The notes beneath the pieces are model-generated. The model was not told the origin of the DNA, made no database searches, and saw nothing but the letters and a program-made list of their open reading frames with translations. Made by a program: the position numbers and the translations under genes. From assembly GCA_002686355.1 (NCBI GenBank), contig NZBV01000021.1, positions 1 to 8,136 of the forward strand: DNA of 8,136 bases, given 5' to 3'. Positions 1 through 6,254 of this stretch are shown piece after piece; position 1 is the first letter of the stretch; the number at the start of each line of letters is the position of its first letter. The DNA is from Candidatus Pacearchaeota archaeon. Lineage in GTDB: Archaea > Nanobdellota > Nanobdellia > Pacearchaeales > GW2011-AR1.

Positions 1-17
1 AGTTTAAATCCAAGCAT

Positions 18-197
18 CTATTTCCCCTGATTATTTGAAGGTAAAATTTTACTTTTAACGAATACTCTTCTATTTGTCCTAATAAAATATTTTCCAATCT
101 TTCTTACAAGGCTTTTGATTGAATAGTTTTCTCCTAGCCAAGATTTGTATCTTGCATTAATCTCACTATCCTTTTTCTGAGAATCTTTTTTGCTATT
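18..197 (-). pseudogene. Start-less ORF remnant downstream of tRNA-Val, possibly a transposase/integrase fragment
   Basis: On the minus strand a frame is open for 59 codons between a TGA at 200-198 and a TAG at 20-18, with no ATG, GTG or TTG near its upstream end. The translation is basic and includes the segments NARYKSWLGENYSIKSL and VRKIGKYFIRTNRRVF. The spacing of W, S, L and R residues resembles the helix-turn-helix region of some transposases, but I do not recognise a specific family. It begins only a few bases past the tRNA 3' end, the usual place for integrated elements to leave remnants. It could also be a chance open frame, because 59 codons is not long. No catalytic residues are visible. 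Confidence 0.3.
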
Positions 198-204
198 TCA
201 AAAA

Positions 205-276
205 TGGTCCTGCCAGGAATCGAACCTGGGTCACTTCGGTGTAAACGAAGCGTCTTAGCCGTTGGACAACAGGACC
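205..276 (-). tRNA. tRNA-Val (anticodon UAC)
   Basis: On the minus strand this 72-nt segment folds as a complete cloverleaf. The acceptor stem is a perfect 7 bp (GGTCCTG with CAGGACC). The anticodon stem is CTTCG/CGAAG around the loop TTTACAC, which gives anticodon TAC. The T arm is CCAGG-TTCGATT-CCTGG, and the discriminator base is A. The D arm is GTC/GAC with a GG in its loop. The CCA end is not encoded; the discriminator is followed directly by TTTT, which may serve as the termination tract. There is no intron. The UAC anticodon reads GUA and probably other valine codons by wobble. Confidence 0.96.
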
Positions 277-301
277 TACTTCGTTATTAAAATCAGTTTA
301 T

Positions 302-316
302 CATTAAAAAAGTTTC
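302..316 (-). promoter_or_regulatory. Candidate promoter of tRNA-Val
   Basis: Read on the minus strand this is GAAACTTTTTTAATG, a purine-rich BRE-like stretch followed by a T/A-rich box. It lies about 30 nt upstream of the tRNA 5' end, which fits an archaeal TATA box with a few-nucleotide leader removed by RNase P. The box is a weak match in an AT-rich spacer, so this is tentative. Confidence 0.35.
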
Positions 317-336
317 TGTTCCATTGGGGTAGTAAT

Positions 337-348
337 ATTTATAAAATA
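337..348 (+). promoter_or_regulatory. TATA box for the 515-aa nucleotidyltransferase-like gene
   Basis: The sequence atttataaaata is centred about 25 nt upstream of the ATG at 367. In archaea that spacing puts the transcription start at or next to the start codon, so the mRNA is probably leaderless. No Shine-Dalgarno sequence precedes the ATG, only a T run, which agrees with this. Confidence 0.6.
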
Positions 349-366
349 TAGTCTCATTTTTTTAAT

Positions 367-1914
367 ATGAAGACCAAAAATAAACAGCAAGAGCAGGGAA
401 TTCCTGAAATGGATTTAGATAGAAAATATTCAAAAAAAATTCCTAATGCTGAAAGCTCTGAGAAAATAAAAAAGGATGTTGAGAAGACAAAGAAGGAGCT
501 TGAGAAATTGAAGTCTTTTATTGTGAAGAAATATAATTTTACAAAGTCGTTGAGTGTTCTTCCTCCTCAGGCGGTTAAAAGGTTTGTTGAAGAAGAAGAG
601 ATTCCGAAAGAGACTGAGAAGCATATGCATCTTTACATGATTATTCCCGAGGAGAAAGTTAAAGAGATTCCAAAAATGACTCAGGAGATTGTGAAGCAGA
701 TTGAATTTTTGAAGCAGAAAATCTGGGTTCAGATCAAAACGCCTGTTGATATTTGGGAGATGTGCTTGGATTCTAAGTTTGATTTGACTGGAGCAATTGC
801 AATGTCGTTTCCTCTTTCTGACAAAGGATTTTTAGGAGGATTAAGGATGATTGAGATTCACAAGTCATTGGTTTTGCAGAAGTTTGAGAAATATGTTGTG
901 AGTTATATTTTTACAGGAAGTTTTATTCGAGGAGAGGCAACACCTGTTTCTGATATCGATGTGACTATTGTGATTAATGATACTGATGTGAAGAGGATGT
1001 CAAGGGTTGAGTTGAGGGAAAGATTAAGGAGTATAATTTACCAGTATGTTGCTGAGGCTACTGTTTTGGCTGGAGTGAAGAATGAGTTGCATATTCAAAC
1101 CTACCTTTTGACAGAGTTTTGGGATTCTGTTAAGGATGCTTCGCCTGTTATTTTTACTTTTATCCGGGATGGGATTCCTGTTTATGATAAGCAGACATTC
1201 TTGCCATGGAAGGCTTTGTTGAAGATGGGTAAATTGAGACCTTCTCCTGAGTCTATTGATTTGTTTATGAAAACAGCAGAGAGAGCAAAAGAGATGGCTA
1301 ATAAGAGATTGGTAGAGGCTATGGTGGATATTTATTATGGAGTGTTGAATCCTTCTCAGGCGTTGGTGATGTTGTATGGGCTTCCTCCTCCAACACATAA
1401 GGAGACATCAGGGTTAATGGAGGATATTTTTGTCAAGAAAGAGAGGATGTTGAAGAAATCTGAGATTTTTATCTTAGAAAAAATGTTTAAATTGTTTAAG
1501 GAGTATGAGCGTGATACAAAGTTTAAGATTTCAGGGAAGGAGATTGATGAGTTAGTTAAGAAGACAGATGCTTATTTGAAAGTGTTGAAGGAGTTGAGAA
1601 AGCAGATTGAGAAGAGGTTTCAGGAGAAGACAATTGAGCAGATTTATGAAGATGTGTTTGGGTTGTTAAAGGCAGCGATTGGGAAGAAGGCGCAAGCAGT
1701 TATGATTTCTGAGTTTGAGAAAGATTTTGTGAAGAAGGGTAAGTTTACTGCTCAGCACTTGAGGATTTTGAAAGATGTGGTGAAGGCGCGTGCTGATTTT
1801 AAAAAAGGAAAATTGAATTCGCACAAAGTTGAAGAAGCAAGAAAGAATGCAGGTATTTTGATTAATGATTTGATTGAATATAACCAAAGATGTGAATTGG
1901 CTAAGAAGAAGTAG
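367..1914 (+). CDS. Nucleotidyltransferase-fold protein with degenerate N-terminal NT-like half and HEPN-like C-terminus
   Basis: This 515-residue protein has a Pol-beta-superfamily nucleotidyltransferase (NT) core. The signature G184-S185 followed by D196-I-D198 (GSFIRGEATPVSDIDVTIVI) would bind nucleotide and metal. The strand expected to supply the third carboxylate reads LHIQT (241-245), with His at the likely acidic position, so activity is uncertain. Residues 30-60 are a charged helix. Residues 86-153 look like a degenerate copy of the second half of the NT fold. Residues 280-515 are helical and align with the HEPN-like part of the protein at 3374-4417, but the R and H of the HEPN motif are replaced by E371 and F377. 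No signal peptide or membrane segment is visible, so it should be cytoplasmic. The start is the ATG about 25 nt after a TATA box. Codons favour TTG (Leu) and GAG (Glu), unlike the gene at 2821-3357. The substrate is unknown; tRNA, another RNA or a protein could be the target. Confidence 0.75.
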   Translation: MKTKNKQQEQGIPEMDLDRKYSKKIPNAESSEKIKKDVEKTKKELEKLKSFIVKKYNFTKSLSVLPPQAVKRFVEEEEIPKETEKHMHLYMIIPEEKVKEIPKMTQEIVKQIEFLKQKIWVQIKTPVDIWEMCLDSKFDLTGAIAMSFPLSDKGFLGGLRMIEIHKSLVLQKFEKYVVSYIFTGSFIRGEATPVSDIDVTIVINDTDVKRMSRVELRERLRSIIYQYVAEATVLAGVKNELHIQTYLLTEFWDSVKDASPVIFTFIRDGIPVYDKQTFLPWKALLKMGKLRPSPESIDLFMKTAERAKEMANKRLVEAMVDIYYGVLNPSQALVMLYGLPPPTHKETSGLMEDIFVKKERMLKKSEIFILEKMFKLFKEYERDTKFKISGKEIDELVKKTDAYLKVLKELRKQIEKRFQEKTIEQIYEDVFGLLKAAIGKKAQAVMISEFEKDFVKKGKFTAQHLRILKDVVKARADFKKGKLNSHKVEEARKNAGILINDLIEYNQRCELAKKK

Positions 1915-1921
1915 TTCTTGA

Positions 1922-1936
1922 GAAAACCTTTTAAAG
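1922..1936 (+). promoter_or_regulatory. BRE/TATA promoter of the rpl35ae-rpl10e operon
   Basis: GAAAAC (BRE-like) is followed by CTTTTAAAG (TATA-like), centred about 24 nt before the ATG at 1957. There is no Shine-Dalgarno sequence before that ATG, so the operon's first cistron is probably leaderless. The promoter lies only a few bases past the stop codon of the upstream gene, which argues that the ribosomal genes are transcribed independently of it. Confidence 0.6.
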
Positions 1937-1956
1937 TAATTTTTTAATATTTAATT

Positions 1957-2217
1957 ATGGTTGTTGGAAAAGTTATTCAATTCAGGCGAGGACGGCATAC
2001 TTACAAGCCGAGGCATTTTTTAATTGAAATTCCAAAAGTTGCTACGAGAAAAGATGCTGAGAAGTTCGTCGGCAAAGAGGTTGAATGGAAATCCTCTGCT
2101 GGAAAAATTATCAAGGGAAAAATCGCAGGAGCTCATGGGGGCAAAGGTGTTGTTCGGGCGATTTTTGAAAAAGGCCTACCTGGACAGGCTGTGACTATGG
2201 AGGTTGAGGTGAAATAA
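1957..2217 (+). CDS. rpl35ae: Large-subunit ribosomal protein eL33 (L35Ae)
   Basis: This 86-residue protein matches the archaeal/eukaryotic L35Ae family, a small beta-barrel protein of the 50S subunit that is absent from bacteria. Diagnostic stretches are FRRGRHTYKPRHFLIEI near the start, a region like EKFVGKEVEWKS in the middle, and AHGGKGVVRAIFEKGLPGQA near the C-terminus. The length is normal for archaeal members. The start ATG follows a TATA box at leaderless spacing. The stop codon TAA is directly followed by the ATG of rpl10e with no intervening base, so the two are cotranscribed and probably translationally coupled. This gene is the best evidence that the window is archaeal. Confidence 0.96.
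   Translation: MVVGKVIQFRRGRHTYKPRHFLIEIPKVATRKDAEKFVGKEVEWKSSAGKIIKGKIAGAHGGKGVVRAIFEKGLPGQAVTMEVEVK
2206..2211 (+). promoter_or_regulatory. Shine-Dalgarno site of rpl10e, inside rpl35ae
   Basis: GAGGTG lies 6 nt before the rpl10e ATG, within the last codons of rpl35ae, and complements the CACCTCC end of 16S rRNA. It is the clearest ribosome-binding site in the window. Its position fits the expected pattern of leaderless first cistrons and Shine-Dalgarno-led internal cistrons. Confidence 0.7.
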
Positions 2218-2754
2218 ATGGCATCATTAAGAAAAGCACTTGCATATTCAAAAAAGAAAGTTGTTCCTTACACTCGGACAAGCAAGAAAAAGAAGAAATC
2301 GTTTATCAAGACTGTCCCTCAGCAAAAAATTGTAAAGTTCACAATGGGCAAGGAAAAACTTTATAACGAGGGCAAATTGCCTTACGAGTTAAATATTATT
2401 TCTACTGAAAAAGTCCAGATTCGGCATAATGCTCTTGAAGCATGCAGGCAATATATCAATAAAAAATTAGATAAAGAATTAACCGGACAGTATGTCTTTA
2501 AAATTGTGCCTTTCCCGCATCATATTCAAAGAGAGAACAAGATGCTGACTGGTGCTGGTGCAGACAGAATGCAGACAGGAATGCAAAAGGCTTTTGGAAA
2601 GTCTGTTGGAAAGGCGGCAATTACAAAACCAGGGGCGAAGATTTTCTTTATTGCTGTTCCAAACAAAAAGGCAATTTCTTTTGCGCGAAAATTAATCAAG
2701 CAAGTCAAGCCAAAACTTCCATGCAAGGTGAAGATTTTAGAAAGTTTTAGATAA
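2218..2754 (+). CDS. rpl10e: Large-subunit ribosomal protein uL16 (archaeal L10e)
   Basis: This 178-residue protein belongs to the L10e/L16 family, which sits near the A-site tRNA elbow and the peptidyl-transferase centre of the large subunit. Recognisable family segments are KIVKFTMG (about 39-46), EKVQIRHNALEACRQY (about 63-78), PFPHHIQRENKM (about 99-110) and GAGADRMQTGMQKAFGK (about 113-129), the last being the conserved loop that reaches toward the tRNA. The N-terminus carries a run of five lysines (KKKKK, about 24-28) where other archaeal homologues, as I recall them, have a less basic stretch. The ATG directly follows the rpl35ae stop and has a good Shine-Dalgarno sequence. Length and motifs are intact, so it should be functional. 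Confidence 0.97.
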   Translation: MASLRKALAYSKKKVVPYTRTSKKKKKSFIKTVPQQKIVKFTMGKEKLYNEGKLPYELNIISTEKVQIRHNALEACRQYINKKLDKELTGQYVFKIVPFPHHIQRENKMLTGAGADRMQTGMQKAFGKSVGKAAITKPGAKIFFIAVPNKKAISFARKLIKQVKPKLPCKVKILESFR

Positions 2755-2757
2755 TTT

Positions 2758-2779
2758 GTTACTTTTTCTTGATAGTAAC
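2758..2779 (+). terminator. Small inverted repeat with T-rich loop after rpl10e, possible terminator
   Basis: GTTACT at 2758-2763 is complementary to AGTAAC at 2774-2779, giving a 6-bp stem with a 10-nt T-rich loop just after the rpl10e stop. Archaeal termination relies mainly on T tracts, and the T-rich run at 2763-2770 could provide one. The stem is AT-rich and short, so the hairpin itself may not matter. Confidence 0.3.
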
Positions 2780-2783
2780 ATAA

Positions 2784-2799
2784 CCGAAAAGTTTATAAA
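2784..2799 (+). promoter_or_regulatory. Canonical archaeal BRE/TATA promoter
   Basis: CCGAAAA followed directly by GTTTATAAA is a near-ideal archaeal BRE plus TATA element. It is centred 25 nt before the ATG at 2821. This decides the start of the downstream gene: a TTG at 2800 is in frame but lies at the edge of the TATA box and would not be in the transcript. Confidence 0.8.
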
Positions 2800-2820
2800 T
2801 TGGGAATTCTGGGATTTATT

Positions 2821-3357
2821 ATGAGTTTAGAAAATTTAACAAGGTATGAATCAGCTGCAGTAGCTAGAATGAAAGAAAAAGAGAATCCTATGATTTCTTT
2901 AACTGCTATGACTGATTTTTATAATACTCTTGAAATGGATGAAGATTATTTTGTTCAAGAAGGTTTAAAGAAAGCACAAGAAAGTTTAATTCATGCTGCT
3001 CAAACAGGACGAGAACCTACTCTAGCAAATACTGGTTTGCTTAAAGCAATAACAGATTATAGTGATAAATATATTAATGCATTTACTGAAGAGAAAATTT
3101 CTGGTTTAGTTGGATATCTTGAAGGTTCATGTAGTCTTCCTGAACAAGCAAAGCGAGGACTTTTAGAATATGGAGAACTTACTTACAATGAATTAGTAGA
3201 TAAATCTAAAGCAGAAGATACAAGTGATGAAACCAAGAAAAAGATTGAAAATGCTTTAAGGTTAGTTTTAGATTTGAAAGACCTTAAATTAGAAAAATCT
3301 TATGTTGGAATGAAAACTAAAAATGTTGAAAGAATGGCAAATAGTTTTTATCCTTGA
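2821..3357 (+). CDS. Hypothetical helical protein, 178 aa
   Basis: I do not recognise this protein. It is 178 residues with predicted mostly helical, charged sequence throughout, no membrane segment and no signal peptide. Segments such as ISLTAMTDFYNTLEMDEDYF, a DYSDKYINAF stretch and EYGELTYNELVDKSK look like a compact helical bundle. The C-terminus ends in ERMANSFYP. There is one Cys (in EGSCSLPEQ) and no metal or catalytic motif. The start is the ATG at 2821 because it lies 25 nt from a strong TATA box, so the message is leaderless. A longer reading from TTG at 2800 is unlikely. Codons favour TTA, GAA and AAA, typical of an AT-rich genome and different from the 515-aa gene upstream. It converges on the minus-strand gene, with 16 nt between stop codons. 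The strong promoter suggests it is well expressed. Confidence 0.8.
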   Translation: MSLENLTRYESAAVARMKEKENPMISLTAMTDFYNTLEMDEDYFVQEGLKKAQESLIHAAQTGREPTLANTGLLKAITDYSDKYINAFTEEKISGLVGYLEGSCSLPEQAKRGLLEYGELTYNELVDKSKAEDTSDETKKKIENALRLVLDLKDLKLEKSYVGMKTKNVERMANSFYP

Positions 3358-3373
3358 CCTAAAGAAGATTCGC

Positions 3374-4417
3374 TTAACTAATAAGTTCATTAACTAATTC
3401 TGCCATTGTTTTTAAGAATTCTTCTGTTTTGTCTTGCCATCCGTCTATGTCTGCTCCTTTTAGGTCGTGAGTTCTTCCGTGAGTTATGTCTTTGTGGAGA
3501 ACCAATAAATCTCTATACCAAACAATATATTTCATTTTTAGTTTTCCAGATTTGACAAAAGCTTCTTTTAATTCTCCTGCAATATGTTCTGGAGAAGGAG
3601 GAGAAATGTTTGCTGCGATAAGTGCAGCTTGTGCAGAATCCACCATTGCCCAATACAATCCCTCAACAGAATTTAGTTCAGCTGTTTTACTCCTTTGAAT
3701 ATGTATTGGTGCTCTTTGAAGGCAACTATAAATCGCTTCTGGGCTTGATTTTATTTTTCCTTTTAATAACAAAAATTTTAATGGCTCAAAAAATCCTGCT
3801 ATGTCAATTAATGATTCCCCTTGCCTTAAAATGTTTAGGATTATTGGATCGCCTCTCATTAAATCTTCCCACCATGTACTTAATTTGACTGTGTTAATGT
3901 GAAGGCTTTTATTGTAAGGATTTCCTTTTAATAAATTGTCAAGTTCGTGCCTGTACCAAGCAATTAATTTTTGGTCCCAGCTTATTGAAATATCGTCAAT
4001 TAAAATTATTATGTCAATGTCAGAACCAGAGTTTGAAGTTTGTTTTACTGTTGAACCAAAAAGAATAACAGATTTGACCATCTTGTCGTATGTCTTATAG
4101 GCTTTGACTGCAAAATCCATTGCAATATCGTTATTTGATTTTAGATTCAAAGTTGGAGTATTTTTTCTTGGAAGTATCTTAATCTTTGGTTTTGTAATCT
4201 TTTTAGGAATTATTTTTTTCTTGAGGGGAATCTTAACTTGTTTAACAGATGGCGAAGGAACTTTAATATTTTTTTTCTTTTTGACAGAAGTTATTTTTTT
4301 TATAGATTCTTTTTTCTTAAGAGCAGTTTTTTTTACAGACTTTTTAGAAATTTTTCTTTTAGCTTTTTTATTAAAAGAATCGATTAATTCTTTAGCAAAG
4401 TTTTCTTTTTTCACCAT
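3374..4417 (-). CDS. Nucleotidyltransferase/HEPN-like protein with lysine-rich N-terminal tail
   Basis: This 347-residue protein has three parts. Residues 1-85 are a disordered basic tail with 32 lysines, suited to binding nucleic acid. Residues 95-205 form a Pol-beta-type nucleotidyltransferase domain with G121-S122 and D133-I-D135 (GSTVKQTSNSGSDIDIIILI). The third-carboxylate strand reads LHINT (172-176), with His instead of Asp or Glu. Residues 210-347 are helical and HEPN-like, with R302 and H308 in YRDLLVLHKD forming an R-x5-H motif of the HEPN type. In two-gene MNT-HEPN systems the HEPN protein is a toxic RNase and the NT protein neutralises it by AMP transfer; here both domains sit in one chain. 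That role is an inference and not shown. The domain order and LHI[NQ]T strand match the 515-aa protein, so the two are paralogues. Its start follows a TATA box. Confidence 0.78.
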   Translation of the reverse strand: MVKKENFAKELIDSFNKKAKRKISKKSVKKTALKKKESIKKITSVKKKKNIKVPSPSVKQVKIPLKKKIIPKKITKPKIKILPRKNTPTLNLKSNNDIAMDFAVKAYKTYDKMVKSVILFGSTVKQTSNSGSDIDIIILIDDISISWDQKLIAWYRHELDNLLKGNPYNKSLHINTVKLSTWWEDLMRGDPIILNILRQGESLIDIAGFFEPLKFLLLKGKIKSSPEAIYSCLQRAPIHIQRSKTAELNSVEGLYWAMVDSAQAALIAANISPPSPEHIAGELKEAFVKSGKLKMKYIVWYRDLLVLHKDITHGRTHDLKGADIDGWQDKTEEFLKTMAELVNELIS

Positions 4418-4446
4418 CTTTTATTAATAAAAATAATAGTTTTGTG

Positions 4447-4458
4447 TTTTTAAATTTA
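4447..4458 (-). promoter_or_regulatory. Candidate TATA box for the lysine-tailed NT/HEPN-like gene
   Basis: On the minus strand this reads TAAATTTAAAAA, centred about 35 nt before the ATG at 4417. This would place transcription start about 10 nt upstream of the ATG, with no Shine-Dalgarno in the short leader. The spacer is very AT-rich, so the exact element is uncertain. Confidence 0.4.
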
Positions 4459-4469
4459 TTTGATAATTG

Positions 4470-6224
4470 TTATTCCATAGGCTTGCCACTCATTCTGCTT
4501 CCTTGCGCCCCTTGAATTTGTCCTCCAAGTTCTGCAGGGAGTTGTGAAAATCCAGAACCATACATCTGAAGATGTTGTTGAGGGAGCATTAAACCATAAC
4601 CTCCGAAATAATCTTGTTGGAATCCTAATGTTTGGTTCCAAGAAGGACCATCTTTGTAGATTGGAGAGCCCATCCCCTCTAATGTTGGTTTGAAAGGAAG
4701 TCCTCCTTGTTCAAAAAAATGCTCATACCAATTTCCAGCTTCAATAACTTTTTTCCCTTTATACCCTTCTTTCCCAAGCTTTTCTATAATTTCTTTTGTT
4801 GGAACATTACCCATTCCCATTGGAAGCTCTGTGTGCTCAAAACCAAAATTATCTGATAAATGGACATGTTTTACTAAAGGGGCTACTGCTTCTGTTTCTT
4901 TGATTAAATCTTTACTTTCCCAACCATGCTTCCTCATCATATTTATATGGCCAACATCCCATGTAACACCGATTAATTTTTCTGCTTGCTTTTTTGCCTC
5001 TGATCTTGAGATGCCTTGGTCTTCTGCTATATCTACAAATTTTTTTCTTGATTTTATTATAATATCTTTTAATTCTTTTCCTGTGCTAAAAGCTCCTCCT
5101 GCAGGAGGATTTTCAATACTTAAGATTGGGGCGTTGTCTTTGAATTTATTATAAGACCCAAATGCGACATTTGCAAAAGTTGTAGTGGTTTTATCTTTAG
5201 CAAATTCGTTTAGAGGTCTATGAATTTCAGGTGGAGCAATTTTATTGAGTGTTTTCAATCCGTCTTGTAATATTTCTTGCATTAGTGCAATTTTTTCTCC
5301 ATTCCCATTTATTTTTTTTATTTTAACTGCTTTATTTTCTATTCTATTTTTTAATTCGTTTAACATTTTTTTATCATCTTCTTTTGAATAGATTGCGGCT
5401 GTATCATAAAGATCTTTTAGTTTAGTATAAGAATCTTTCAGATAGGTTTGCCCACTATTAAACAATCCAACAGCTTCTTCTTCCTTAGGAGATATTTCTT
5501 TTCCTGCTTTTTCTTCTGCTTCTTTTCCTGCTTTTAAAAAGCCAGATTCTTCAATAAATCGATTTCCATATCTTTGGGTATATTCTAAACTATTTAATTG
5601 ACCGGTCCAAGATCTTTCATTTGTTCTTTTTATTTCTTCTTCTCTGCTTATTTCTTCTTCTCCAGGGAATTCTCTTTCTTTTAGAGGTATTTTTCCTATC
5701 TCTTTTGTTTCTTTATTTATAATAAGAATGTCTTCAACTTCTTTTTGTCCTTTAGGAATTATTTCTCCAGGTAGCATTGCCGATGAGTGAAAAGTTACTG
5801 GAGCGCTTTTGTTTGGATTAAGTTCATGAGCTTGGTTCATTATATTATCCATTTGTCTTTCAGTTGATTCTCTGTTTGATTCGCTGAATCCTTGCTGAGT
5901 TAATCCAGATGCTTCTAAATTAGGAGAACCATGGATGGTCAATTCTGCCCCAACCAATTCTGCTTCTCTTCTTGCTTCTTTGAAATGTTGTTTTGGAATT
6001 GATTCAAAAACATTTAGAGGGACTGGAGAAATTTCTATGTGCTTTACACCTGTAGAAAGTTTTGAATTTATTTCTTGGAGAATATTTGCACTTCTCAAAT
6101 CTGTTGTAAGCCCTAAATCTTTTGCTTGCACTGTGTCTTCTGGTGATAAACTTGGATATTGATTGAAGCTAGAATAGCCTCCTTGATAGATGTTGCTAAT
6201 TGTGTAGTCACCTTCTTTTGCCAT
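4470..6224 (-). CDS. Xylose-isomerase/endonuclease-IV-like TIM-barrel protein with large charged insertion
   Basis: This 584-residue protein belongs to the metal-dependent TIM-barrel superfamily that includes sugar-phosphate isomerases/epimerases and endonuclease IV. Likely metal ligands, in order, are H98 (TIHGSP), H146 (TFHSS), E371 (IENPPAGG), D423 and H426 (WDVGH), H455 (HVHLSDN) and E495 (VIEAG). The D-x-H motif near the seventh strand is replaced by H464-T-E466 (FEHTELPMGMG). Residues 1-150 and about 355-500 make up the barrel. About 200 residues between H146 and E371 are a highly charged, mostly helical insertion far longer than the usual loop. Residues 500-584 are a Gly/Gln/Pro-rich tail. 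The ATG at 6224 is preferred over the in-frame TTG at 6230. It follows the acidic 178-aa gene by 30 nt. Substrate unknown: sugar phosphate or abasic-site DNA are both possible for the fold, and I favour the first only weakly. Confidence 0.82.
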   Translation of the reverse strand: MAKEGDYTISNIYQGGYSSFNQYPSLSPEDTVQAKDLGLTTDLRSANILQEINSKLSTGVKHIEISPVPLNVFESIPKQHFKEARREAELVGAELTIHGSPNLEASGLTQQGFSESNRESTERQMDNIMNQAHELNPNKSAPVTFHSSAMLPGEIIPKGQKEVEDILIINKETKEIGKIPLKEREFPGEEEISREEEIKRTNERSWTGQLNSLEYTQRYGNRFIEESGFLKAGKEAEEKAGKEISPKEEEAVGLFNSGQTYLKDSYTKLKDLYDTAAIYSKEDDKKMLNELKNRIENKAVKIKKINGNGEKIALMQEILQDGLKTLNKIAPPEIHRPLNEFAKDKTTTTFANVAFGSYNKFKDNAPILSIENPPAGGAFSTGKELKDIIIKSRKKFVDIAEDQGISRSEAKKQAEKLIGVTWDVGHINMMRKHGWESKDLIKETEAVAPLVKHVHLSDNFGFEHTELPMGMGNVPTKEIIEKLGKEGYKGKKVIEAGNWYEHFFEQGGLPFKPTLEGMGSPIYKDGPSWNQTLGFQQDYFGGYGLMLPQQHLQMYGSGFSQLPAELGGQIQGAQGSRMSGKPME

Positions 6225-6244
6225 AATCAAATTAGTTGAATATT

Positions 6245-6254
6245 GTTTATTAAT
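6245..6254 (-). promoter_or_regulatory. Possible internal TATA box for the TIM-barrel gene
   Basis: On the minus strand this reads ATTAATAAAC, directly after the stop codon of the acidic protein gene and about 25 nt before the ATG at 6224. The TIM-barrel start has no Shine-Dalgarno, so a separate leaderless transcript from here is plausible. Cotranscription with the upstream gene is the alternative. Confidence 0.35.

Noticed and set aside
2800..2802. TTG as an upstream start for the 178-aa gene.
   Set aside because: It touches the TATA box and lies upstream of the expected transcription start; the ATG at 2821 has ideal leaderless spacing.
4104..4427. Plus-strand hydrophobic open frame of about 107 codons that looks like a membrane protein.
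   Set aside because: It is the antisense of the lysine-rich tail of the gene at 3374-4417: lysine codons read backwards as TTT and CTT, giving artificial Phe/Leu runs.
6228..6230. TTG as the start of the TIM-barrel gene.
   Set aside because: It adds only two residues, and the ATG at 6224 is a stronger codon at about 25 nt from a TATA-like element.
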